Shown: positions 44,486 to 54,300 of the stretch, in pieces
How positions within the stretch are numbered: position 1 is the stretch's first letter
How the letters are laid out: every line of letters starts with the position of its first letter
Assembly: GCA_943789135.1 (NCBI GenBank)
Contig: CALSSY010000012.1
Span: forward strand, 48,371-112,370
Origin: an uncultured Bacteroidia bacterium
GTDB taxonomy: Bacteria > Bacteroidota > Bacteroidia > NS11-12g > UBA955
DNA: 64,000 nucleotides
Direction of reading: 5' to 3'
Notes under the pieces: generated by a model
Told to the model about the DNA's origin: nothing
Database searches by the model: none
The model's input: only the letters and a program-made list of their open reading frames with translations
Translations under genes and position numbers: made by a program

Positions 44486-45817
44486 TTATTCGCGAATTTC
44501 TCGGATCCAAACACGAGGAACCTGACCTTCGAAATAAAACTCACCTTTATTCGCATCTTTTTCGTTGGTATACTTACGAACAAATACGTAATAAGATTTT
44601 ACTCGAGGATCATAGAATTTAAAGGCAACTACATTCTTCATATAATGCTCTTTAATTTGAGTATTCGCTTTCTCTTCAGACGCGTGCAAACCGGTAACCA
44701 AATAATGTCCAGGCTCCGGTTTTAGTTTTGGAATTGGAGGCAAACTGATACCACTGGTATCATTACCTAAGCCAAAATTCTCCATATCTTCGAAAGACTT
44801 AGCGGTAACTTCTTTGCGCGGTCTTTCACTCGGTGATACTCCTTCTCCGTCATAATCGCCATCACTAGACAAATCAGAATCATCGCCAGAACCTGAGCCA
44901 CCGGATGCGGAACCACCACCCAAAGCAGAAAAGCCTATTATTGCAGTAAATTCATGTATTGGGCCTAATAAACCTCTTTGTTGTCCATCAGGAATTTTAA
45001 ATGAATATCCAACCGTTACGGCATCTTGAGGCTTAACCCCAACATTGAATCCTGCTTGCCACAAGTGATTCAATCCAAGACCTAACCAAACCTTATCCTT
45101 ATAATCCAGGTTCACATTTGCTTGAAAATACATGTAATCCCAATTATACATTCCCAAATTCACTGAAGGTTGTAACGTTAAATCATCATCAATAGATGCA
45201 TTAATTCCTAACAAGAAATTTGCTTGGGATTGTAACTCATAACTAGCGGCGTAGTTATAATAAGAATAATCAAATCTCGGCGATGGCAAACGGGTAATAG
45301 AGAAACCGGTATACCACTTAGGTGCAGAAATATACATACTAGCTCTTAAATCAGCGCGTACTACTGGTGGGCTGAACATAAGCGCCGTAATCTTTGCATC
45401 GTTTTCATCGTAATACACGGCCTTTGTAGCATCAAAGTTCTGGCTCAATACACCTGCACTTATTCCTAAACTCAATTTAGTTTCACTACCTAATTTAAAG
45501 GCATAGGCATAGGTTGCATAGGCATTGTGCATCTCAGAGAATGCTATATTCTCTTTCATATAGAATATTCCAAATGCGGTATTTTCATTTCCTCCCGGCA
45601 TCACCCCATTTATGGTTGTGTGTTGAGGAGCTCCTGGAACATCTAAAAATAATTTATTGTAATACGTACTGAAATAACCTTCCTCATTATGCGCTGCCGC
45701 AGCAGGAATTAATATGGAACGATCTAAGTAATATTGATCAATTCTTGCACCCATCTGAGCTTTCAAACTGAATGCGAATTGAGTAAGTATAACCAGAGAT
45801 AATGTGATTTTTTTCAT
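44486..45817 (-). CDS. PorP/SprF-family outer-membrane protein with a C-terminal SPOR-like domain
   Basis: 443 residues. Signal peptide MKKITLSLVILTQFAFSLKAQ is followed by the PorP/SprF barrel (about 22-300: YYLDRSILIPAAAAHNEEGYF, LGISAGVLSQNFD, LGLGLNHLWQAGFNV). PorP/SprF proteins partner with T9SS type B cargo and help attach it. A Gly/Ser/Asp linker (about 300-365) leads to a SPOR-like domain (about 366-443: GHYLVTGLHASEEKANTQI ... YYVFVRKYTNEKDANKGEF). This domain would bind glycan strands lacking stem peptides, tethering the barrel to the cell wall. The gene follows its likely cargo by 4 bp. Confidence 0.88.
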   Translation of the reverse strand: MKKITLSLVILTQFAFSLKAQMGARIDQYYLDRSILIPAAAAHNEEGYFSTYYNKLFLDVPGAPQHTTINGVMPGGNENTAFGIFYMKENIAFSEMHNAYATYAYAFKLGSETKLSLGISAGVLSQNFDATKAVYYDENDAKITALMFSPPVVRADLRASMYISAPKWYTGFSITRLPSPRFDYSYYNYAASYELQSQANFLLGINASIDDDLTLQPSVNLGMYNWDYMYFQANVNLDYKDKVWLGLGLNHLWQAGFNVGVKPQDAVTVGYSFKIPDGQQRGLLGPIHEFTAIIGFSALGGGSASGGSGSGDDSDLSSDGDYDGEGVSPSERPRKEVTAKSFEDMENFGLGNDTSGISLPPIPKLKPEPGHYLVTGLHASEEKANTQIKEHYMKNVVAFKFYDPRVKSYYVFVRKYTNEKDANKGEFYFEGQVPRVWIREIRE

Positions 45818-45821
45818 GATT

Positions 45822-48800
45822 TTAGCGTATTACTTGGATGTATCCTCTGTACAACTGGTTGGTTTGTCGGTTTTTCATATGGTAGAAATACACCCCGTTA
45901 GGCAATACGTTCCCGTTAAAATCGGTGGCTGCCCAATCGTTTTTATAGTTATCGGATTCATACACACGTTTACCCTGTCTATCAGAAATCACAATATTGT
46001 ATAAGAACAAATCCGGAATATCTATCAAGTTCCATGTTTGGTTTTCATTATCACCATTTGGCGTTATAATGTTTGGAATTTTAACCAATGGAGGATCTAT
46101 AATTTTTATGGTCACTGAGTCTATGTCAGGACAACCGTTTGAGTCTAATGCAGAAACGTAAAAACGGATGCTATCAATAAGCTGAGTGGTTTTGGCAGTA
46201 GACATAGTAGAATCCCCAATTAAATAATCACTAGGTGTCCACTTGATATTATATGCCGCGTTTTTAACGTAAAGGTTAACTTGACGACCACGGTAAATCA
46301 CAGTATCTGGGTTAGGAATAATATCCGTTGGTGTGTACGCGAAAACTTGAACCGAATCTAATGCTGAACATTTACCCTGATTTGTAGCCGTAAAGTAATA
46401 GGTACCACTCGTTCTGAAAGATTTCCTGGCACTCGTATCACCATCAATTTGCCAATATAACGAATCCCCTCCTTGTGCTTCAAAAACAACTGAATCGCTC
46501 TTACAAATAGGCATTGAACCGCCTACTAAAGCCCAATTTGTCACCGGAATATCAACCAAAGAATCTAAAGTTTTGCTTGTAGTATCGGTACATCCCAAAG
46601 AAGATTCAACGATTAACTGAACGGTGTAAGGTCCAGAATTCGGGTATGGATATTTGAACATTATAGAACCGGTATCAACACCACCATCACCTAGGTCCCA
46701 ATAGCGATTTGAAATTGGATATTCAGAAATACTACTTGTGTCCAAGAATAGAACCGAATCCGGCATACAAACACCTTCATAATCAAAGTATGCTGCAGGC
46801 GAAGGCCAAACGACCACGGTTTGCGTTACACTATCTGCACAACCGTTAATATTTTGAACAAAAAGTTGAACGGTAAATGTATCGGCTTTTGCATAACGAT
46901 GTGTGGTAGCCGTTGCCGGACTTTCAATCATACTATCACCGAAATCCAATCGACTTATATCCACGGTGTCATACAAATCCAATCCAAAGTTATAATCGTA
47001 CGTATACCTATTGGCATTCAAACATTGGAAAGTATCGTTGCCTAAAACTGACGAATTCAATCCTAATGTAGGTTTAGGTACTGGGAAAGATCGCACAATA
47101 CCCGTTGCTGAATCGCTACATCCTACCAATGACTCTCCAACAAGGGTAACATTGTATATCCCTGGTGCGTTGAACAAATATTTCATGGCAGTATCTTGCT
47201 TCACAAATTTGTAGTCGATATACCATCGGTAGTACATACTATCTTCTATCGGGTATCTTTTTAATACGCGACGGAAGAAAGTGGTATCACCAAAACATTC
47301 ACTTTGGGTTTGGTATTCCGGTTGCGGACGAGGATGAATACGCAAATTGGTATCTAGGGTTGTAACACAATTTTTATCCGATACCAATTTAAGTCTTACC
47401 TTGTATAAGTCCGGACGGCCATAGGTATATGTCGTGTATCGATTGGAATCTGGTTTTAGAGCCACACTGTCGCGATCGAAGTACCAAATGTAATGTTCGA
47501 TACTGCCACCATAATTTATTACTGCATATGGATCTGGATCGTACTCGGTAGTTTCACCAAAACACACATTCCTAAAATTGGCTTTATTTACAATTGGCTT
47601 TGGGTGCACGATAACATCTGTTTCTACAGAATCTACACACCCTTTACTTGTGCGAACAACCAATTTCACCATATTAGGCAGTGGATCTGCACCCGAAAAA
47701 ATGTAATTTTTATTCACCTTTTCATTGATCACAGAGGTACCCCGATAATGCCAATCCCAACTCACTACTTTATTGTCGGATTCTGGATCGGGCGTATTAT
47801 TTATGGGATTAATAGTAGTAAGTGGAGGCGTTTCACACTTCTCTGAAAAATCAATAACAGGGCCGGGGTTTGCGAAAATCCTTATGTCTTTTCGTTCAAT
47901 AGCCACACAACCTTTTTGAGTTTCTCTAGTGCAAATAATGGTATATGGACCTGGAGCTCCAATACCCAGTTTGAAGGTATCCAAATTCGATCTTGGTGGA
48001 ATGAATAAACTATCAACAGTTGGCAATAACCCATCTACGGTAAACTCGGTAGAATAGAGTGCCTCTGTAGATTTTGAGGGAGATAATTCACGGGAAATTT
48101 TATAATTATCAATTACCCAAAACATTTGCCCTTGACATACAAATAAGTTACTTACCGTATCCAAACCTTTAGTAGGGTAACTCTCGTAGGTTAACCATTT
48201 ACCACCATCTGTATTCGTTTCTGGATTGATATCTATGGTAATCGGGTAATTGGCTTTATCTTTAATTCCTCCCGCCTTTTCAATTTCCAAACTAGCGGTA
48301 AAGGAACCCGCAACACGGTAAACATGGTAGGCTAAAGTATCTGGATAATTTGGGAATGTAGGAATGGTCGTGCTGTTATAGTTCAAATAACCAGCAGTTG
48401 TATAAGCGGCGACGTCTCCAAAATTCCAAGTAAAAAGATCCGTTGAAAAATTCACATTCTTCACAATCGCTCTGAACTTTACTGTATCCTCTTCACAGTG
48501 TTTGCTCTCTAAACGAACCAACTTAACAAAGGGATCTGTGGTATTCCCTAGAGTATTAATACCTCCTTGATAACTGGCACCACCTTTTTTGTTTCCAAGA
48601 ACAAAATGACCTAAATCTCCTGTTCCTAGAACCCCTGTCGAAATAGAACCTGCACGATCATCGGATCCTCCGGTATTAATTACGGCCCAAGCTCCGTTTG
48701 AGATTGAACGTAAAATTTGCAGGTTAGAACGATCATAAACTTGATCATCATTAAAACCTGTATCGTAGTACAAACGCAATTGAATATTTGAAGTCGTAAT

Positions 48801-49505
48801 GGAATTGGTTGTTTTACTTAAGAACCAATGGTTTAAAGTAGAAATATTTCTTGTGTTAGCATCCAAGGTGGTATTTACCGTAAACCGGATGTTGGATTGA
48901 ACTGAGCATAATAATCTTCAGCACCAATTCCGAGAACGCGTCATACCTGCCAAATAAATCGGGCGATAATCCTTGGCATTACCTATATGCCAAGTAAAGT
49001 TCGTACTCGTATTGGCAACAAACTGAAAAGAATATCCACCAACAATGAAGGAATGCTTTGAACCGTTTATTTGTTTTGCACCATCAAGTAACCTCAACTT
49101 AGCCGCCGTACCTGAATTCTTTGCTAAAATATATCCGCTGTCGAGATATAATTTGCCTGCAATATCCAATTGACCGCTTGGATTTCCAGTTAAGGTCAAC
49201 AAAACAGATGATTTAATCATTCGTAAAACACCCACTTTCGCTGTGCCATTTATTTTAAAGCTAAGCGTTTTATTGATTCCAAGGGAATCGCCTGAATAAT
49301 CGCCACCTTCGATGATGATAACATCATTGGAACTTACAAGAGTTAATGCATGTTCGATGGTTTTCACCGCTAACAAAGCGGTTGAACCGTTATTGGTATT
49401 ATCCCCTGATGTTGCGTTGACATAAAAATCTGCAGCATTAAGCGTCGAACTTATTAGTAAGAAGCATAGAAGCACTAAGCGTCCGAACGGATTATATTTT
49501 GTCAT
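45822..49505 (-). CDS. Giant secreted PKD protein with T9SS type B sorting domain
   Basis: About 1,227 residues. Signal peptide (LVLLCFLLISSTLNA) and an N-terminal parallel-beta-helix-like part (DFYVNATSGDNTNNGS, KTIEHALTLVSSNDVIIIEG) come first. Then follow at least seven PKD-type repeats (FTWNFGDVAAY, SWDWHYRGTS, HYIWYFDRDSV, SNRYWDLGDGGV) and the gliding-motility C-terminal domain (PNIITPNGDNENQTWNL ... GVYFYHMKNRQTNQLYRGYI). Two opposite shifts near 48890 and 48925 break the frame after the beta-helix part; between them the reading is EDYYAQFNP. The gene forms a pair with the PorP-SPOR gene. It probably forms a surface fibre; the ligand is unknown. Confidence 0.88.
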
Positions 49506-49530
49506 AATTTCGATTTGTGATATAGACGTA

Positions 49531-49556
49531 AAAACGCACCAAAAAGTGGTGCGTTA
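49531..49556 (-). terminator. terminator of the DUF3127 gene
   Basis: Perfect 8-bp stem AACGCACC / GGTGCGTT with an A-rich loop, followed on the minus strand by TTTT. It lies 14 bp after the DUF3127 stop and just before the next gene. Confidence 0.85.
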
Positions 49557-49569
49557 TAAAATTTTATTT

Positions 49570-49968
49570 TTAGAAGGGCAGATCGTCTGCCCCATCAGAA
49601 GCACTAGCCCCTGATGCAAACGGATCTTCCATTTGGCCGGTATTAGCAAAAGGACCTTCGCCTTCTGAGCCTTGTTGAGGAGCACCGCCACCTGAATTAG
49701 CAGCACCTGGACGTTCTACCTTCCAAGCACGCACATCGGTATACCAACGTCCGTTGTATTCGCGACTTTCCAAGTCAACACCAATATTTATAAATTCACC
49801 GTTCTGGATATTGAATTGTGCAATTTTCGCACCCCAAATATTGAAACACACTTTTTTGGGATATTGTCCTTGAGTTTCAATGATATACTCTTGTTTTTCC
49901 CAAGATCCATTTTTCCCTTCTCCTGTTTGTTTGTCTAATATTTGTACAATTTTTCCTGATAACTCCAT
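49570..49968 (-). CDS. DUF3127 OB-fold protein with an SSB-like acidic tip
   Basis: 132 residues. The DUF3127 domain (about 1-88: MELSGKIVQILDKQTGEGKN, KQEYIIETQGQYPKKVCF, VDLESREYNGRWYTDVRAWK) is a predicted OB-fold, a nucleic-acid-binding shape. A disordered Gly/Gln/Asn-rich linker follows and the chain ends in DGADDLPF. This ending mirrors single-stranded-DNA-binding protein, whose acidic DDxPF tip docks repair and replication partners. The annotated function is unknown; by layout I infer an SSB-like nucleic-acid binder. ATG 4 nt after a TAATTTTG box. Confidence 0.85.
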   Translation of the reverse strand: MELSGKIVQILDKQTGEGKNGSWEKQEYIIETQGQYPKKVCFNIWGAKIAQFNIQNGEFINIGVDLESREYNGRWYTDVRAWKVERPGAANSGGGAPQQGSEGEGPFANTGQMEDPFASGASASDGADDLPF

Positions 49969-49972
49969 GAAA

Positions 49973-49980
49973 CAAAATTA
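49973..49980 (-). promoter_or_regulatory. TAATTTTG -7 box of the DUF3127 gene
   Basis: Perfect TAnnTTTG with TTTC before the ATG at 49968; leaderless transcript predicted. Confidence 0.6.
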
Positions 49981-50034
49981 AACATAAACCTTGAAAGAAA
50001 GAAATGAGAAAGGAATTCAGAGAATTGTACTAAA

Positions 50035-51303
50035 TCAACTGGAACGAATGGCATCAACGGGGTTCAATCTTGCCGCACTTCTAGCTGGAATTACGCCTGC
50101 TATCAAACCCACAATTATAGAAGTAATCACGCCCAACAAAGTATCTTCAGGACTCAAAGAGAGTACCACATCGTTTCCAAATTGTTTGGCGGCAACAAGC
50201 CCCATCAAGTATAAAACAAGTTGAACGGCCAACAAACCAATTATCCCACCTGCAATGCTCAACCAAATGCTTTCCATTAAAAATTGCGTACTGATAGCAA
50301 AATTTTTAGCTCCTATGGCCTTTTGTATGCCTATTTCTCTGGTTCGTTCCTTAACAGAAACAAACATAATATTGGCCACTCCAAAACATCCCACTAGCAT
50401 AGCAAATCCTCCGATTATCACTCCAATTTTTCTAATTTGAATGAAAAGGGTACTAATTGCTTCCGTAATCATGGACATTTTATTCACGGCAAAATCATCC
50501 ATTTCTTGGGGCTTCAAACGGCGAATTTGACGCATTAGACGACGCGCTTCAAACTGAACTTCTTCGAGCCCAACTCCCGGAGCTGCTTTCAATAGGATTT
50601 GAGCATCATTTGCGTTGCGATATGAAATCAAGTTTTTGCCCCATTGATCGGAAACGTAAACCAGGTTATCATTACTCGCTCCAATAATATTACTTCCTTG
50701 ATATTCACAAACGCCAATTACCATTACATCTTTATTTTTAACGCGCATTGTTTTTCCGACAACCTGGGTTGTACCCCAAAGTTCGCGAGCAATGGAATTC
50801 CCGATTACAGCCACAGGCCTACCCGACCTGGCTTCCTCTTCTGTAAATATGCGTCCAAATTCGATATCAATTGGTTGTATTTGCGGGAATTTATGTGAAA
50901 TGCAATTTACCGTTATGCCTTTCGCATTTTTATCACCGGCTTGCAAATCAAAATTAGCCTTAAAAATATACGCTGTAGCACTGACCAATTTGGGCGATAT
51001 CTTTTGACTTATGAACTTGGCATCCTCCGGACTTGACTGTGGCCTTTTTAGATAAGTCCACCAGGGATAATTATTACCAAAATCATCCCAAGGCCATTTC
51101 TGAACAAAGACCACATCCGAACCTAATTTATTAAATTGATTATTTAGACTCGTTTCTAATGAATGCACCAAGGCATAAACCGAAACCACACAAAATATTC
51201 CAATACTAATTCCTAAAACAGAAAGCAAACTGCGCAGCTTATTAAGCCTTACTGCTTGATAAGACATCCGCAGCGTTTCTCGTATTAGTACGCTAAAATT
51301 CAC
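50035..51303 (-). CDS. MacB-type ABC transporter permease
   Basis: Membrane component of a MacB/LolCDE-like mechanotransmission ABC system, 422 residues. An N-terminal helix (LRSLLSVLGISIGIFCVVSV) is followed by a large periplasmic MacB_PCD domain (about 45-270, FGRIFTEEEARSGRPVAVIG). Three C-terminal helices form the FtsX-like core (MFVSVKERTREIGIQKAIGAK; PARSAARLNPVDAIRSS). Neither the ATPase nor an adaptor is adjacent. The start is GTG at 51303, supported by a TATCTTTG box 5 nt upstream. The substrate is unknown. Confidence 0.92.
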   Translation of the reverse strand: MNFSVLIRETLRMSYQAVRLNKLRSLLSVLGISIGIFCVVSVYALVHSLETSLNNQFNKLGSDVVFVQKWPWDDFGNNYPWWTYLKRPQSSPEDAKFISQKISPKLVSATAYIFKANFDLQAGDKNAKGITVNCISHKFPQIQPIDIEFGRIFTEEEARSGRPVAVIGNSIARELWGTTQVVGKTMRVKNKDVMVIGVCEYQGSNIIGASNDNLVYVSDQWGKNLISYRNANDAQILLKAAPGVGLEEVQFEARRLMRQIRRLKPQEMDDFAVNKMSMITEAISTLFIQIRKIGVIIGGFAMLVGCFGVANIMFVSVKERTREIGIQKAIGAKNFAISTQFLMESIWLSIAGGIIGLLAVQLVLYLMGLVAAKQFGNDVVLSLSPEDTLLGVITSIIVGLIAGVIPARSAARLNPVDAIRSS

Positions 51304-51308
51304 TGTTA

Positions 51309-51316
51309 CAAAGATA
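51309..51316 (-). promoter_or_regulatory. TATCTTTG -7 box of the ABC permease gene
   Basis: Perfect TAnnTTTG, spacer TAACA, then a GTG start at 51303. Confidence 0.55.
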
Positions 51317-51391
51317 GGTATTTTGATACCCTGAAAATTCTAATGGGCGAAACCACGAGAAAATCAGACAAATTAGAACCTGTACTGAATT

Positions 51392-54300
51392 TTATTTTTT
51401 CGTTCTTTTGAATGTATCAAACTCTCTTCGATACAAAACACCCGTACCCAATGTATTTCCTGAAACACCATTTGTGGTGGTAGCGCTATTTTGTTGTAAG
51501 ATTAGATTATTGGACCTTGAAAATGCCTTAAGTCGCCAATTTTCATCGCGTGTTTTATACTCCAAATTAAAATTCAATGGAACAGCCACACTGTTTACCA
51601 AAACAGCAACGGTTGGATCGTAGTTTAAATCTAGGCGCAATCGCTCAGATAAAAACCACTCACTGTTAACAAATAGCTGGGTATTGCTATTTCCCGTTGC
51701 ATTTCGAACATCGTCTATATTGACTTGTATTCTTGTTGGAATTCCGTATTTGGAAAACAAATCGTTTACGACGCTACTTGCCAAGGTTGAAATACTATTC
51801 CCGGCAAAGCCAGCACTGCTGAATGAGCTCGTTGTTGGTGCTGAAGCTCCGGTTAATGAAGGAGGTAAAAAGTTGCCAAATAACAACAACGAAATCGACT
51901 GTCGCATGGTTTCATCCTTATTAGCCCGAATACGTTGTAACACGCTATTTATTTCGGACCCAGTTGCTCCGGTAATGGAACTCAAATCGGGAGCTTGCAA
52001 ATCAAATGAAATAGAAGGGCTGAATAGATTCCCTTTCATGCTCAAAATACTCACGAATGTGGTTGTCGGGTAACTCGCACCGGAACTTGAACTCATCACC
52101 ATTAACGTCGATGGAGAAATTTTCTTTTCAAATGAGCCGCTTAAATCAACTTCGGCATTATACGGATCACCTTCCCAACGAATGCTTCCTCCCTTATTCA
52201 CGGTTATTTTTTTGAGTAAATTAACACCGGGTAATGAAAAAGCATATTCTCCTTTATCAATTACGTACCTACCGTACAGATATAGCTTTTCATCTCTGCC
52301 ATATACCAATCTGATTCCTCCATCTCCGTATCCTTTAATAATATCGCCTAATCTCTTATCGATGACGAATTGCACCTCTGCCACAGGTGTAGCGGTAATA
52401 TTTAGATTTATTTGCCCAATTGCATCCGGCTCATTCAAGCCTTTTCCCTTATCTGTTTTACTCTTGAGATTTTCTATTTTTTTATTCATGAACACAATAG
52501 ATCCACCCACTCGATTCTCCCCTACTTCTGGGTATTGAATAGCCAATTTTGTTTTTTCTCGCGTGGTTAAATCGATATCCATGTCTATTTCGGAAAATAA
52601 TCCAAAAATATGTGCGCTACCGTCTGCCCATGCATTTCCATAGAACTGATTATTCATTGACTCTGTTGTTGCCAAAACCCGCATGTTTTTTATACTATCT
52701 AATTTTAAATCAATGGCAAAATCTTTAAAATTATCATGAGTTATGGCCAATTGCATCCAAGCAAAATTACCGGTAGTAGGGTCGGTGAATTTTTGTGGTC
52801 TAAACGTAAATAAACCCTCATCGGTAATTTTAAAATTTCCTCCTACTTTGTATTGGGTGCCTAAATAATCGATACCGACTTTAAACTGATTTGTGCGCAA
52901 TAATCCTTGAGTTTTTGGCTTATCCAAATCACCTGAAATCCGCAAATCCGCGCCGAAGGTGCCATTTTCAATATTAATTATCCCAGCTAAAAATGGTTTC
53001 AAAAAATCCAAATGAGATCCATTAGGAATATTTCCCAAAATATTGATTTGAGGAACCCTACCTTTTTCAAATAAAAGATCACCCGCAAAGGTTGTATTCG
53101 AAAGCGGACCTGATCGAACATCGGCTTCAACCCGAACTCTGCCTTGTGCTTGGGTTTGTTTGACTGCAATGTTCGCACTGCCATAGGGTTCGTTCATGTA
53201 AACCACTTTATTCAAGCCTAAATTCCCAAAGAATTGAATATCGCCAAGAACGGCACAAAGAGCTACACTTCCATTCGAACGAAATCTCAAACTATCGAAG
53301 GTATTACGGGGGAAAAATGGAGCTAAAACCTTGGGTGTGAAATTTCCAAAATCAATGTGGAGCGTATCTTTTTCAGAAGTACTAATATCTCCAGCAATCT
53401 CTAAAAAGTGATCGGCATCAGCCAAAAAGAAATTACTCACCTCCCATTTTTCAGGCAAAAAAGATATACGTGCTTCCCTATCGAGATTCCAGAACTGATT
53501 TAAAATTTTCAGTTGGGTTTCTTTAAAATATAAATTGCTTGTTTTTGCATGAATAGCCCCATTCCCCTTTAAAGAAAATGAATATCTATCCGACTTATCA
53601 TGCAGTCTAGTAGCAATTTGATAACCCCCATTCAAAACTTCCATAGAAACACCGAATGTATCATATAAAGTATTTTCAACCAGGATGTAGTTGGTGCGGA
53701 ACTGAGATTTCACAAGTCCGTTTTTCCGAGGCTTTTCCATGGAAAAATATACCTTTTCCATGTACATTCTACCGTATTCCAAGGAAAATGGCCCCATAGA
53801 CAGATCGAATGTATTTTGATTGGCAAAGTAGTGACCCTGTATCCTTAATGGTCCCAAATACAGACCTGGAACCACAAATTCTTCAATCCATGCCGTTTGA
53901 GGTACTGTGAGTTCCAAATAAATTGAGTCGTTAAGCTTTTCTTTTACTTCTAAAAATCTTTCAGGTGCAATACCGTTTGCAATTTGCTTCAACCAAAGCG
54001 CCGTATTCGACAATTTCAAAGGGCCGGTAATGCTTCCATCTAGCCAATCGCCTTTGAAGCCCAAAAGTGTGCTATCCGGGCGCGTTATAATTTGATGCTG
54101 CAATTGAAATTCTGTTTTATCGCGCTCAAAGCGAGCATAATCTACACTTAATGACCCCGTATAATTGTCAATTGCCGTTCCTTGTAGATCTAAATCTATT
54201 TCGCCACTAACTATATTCCGAACTGTATCAAGTCCCAATCCAAACAAATCGAATTTTGAGATTTTACCCACGAGATTTACTTCTCGGTTTGGTTTAAAAT

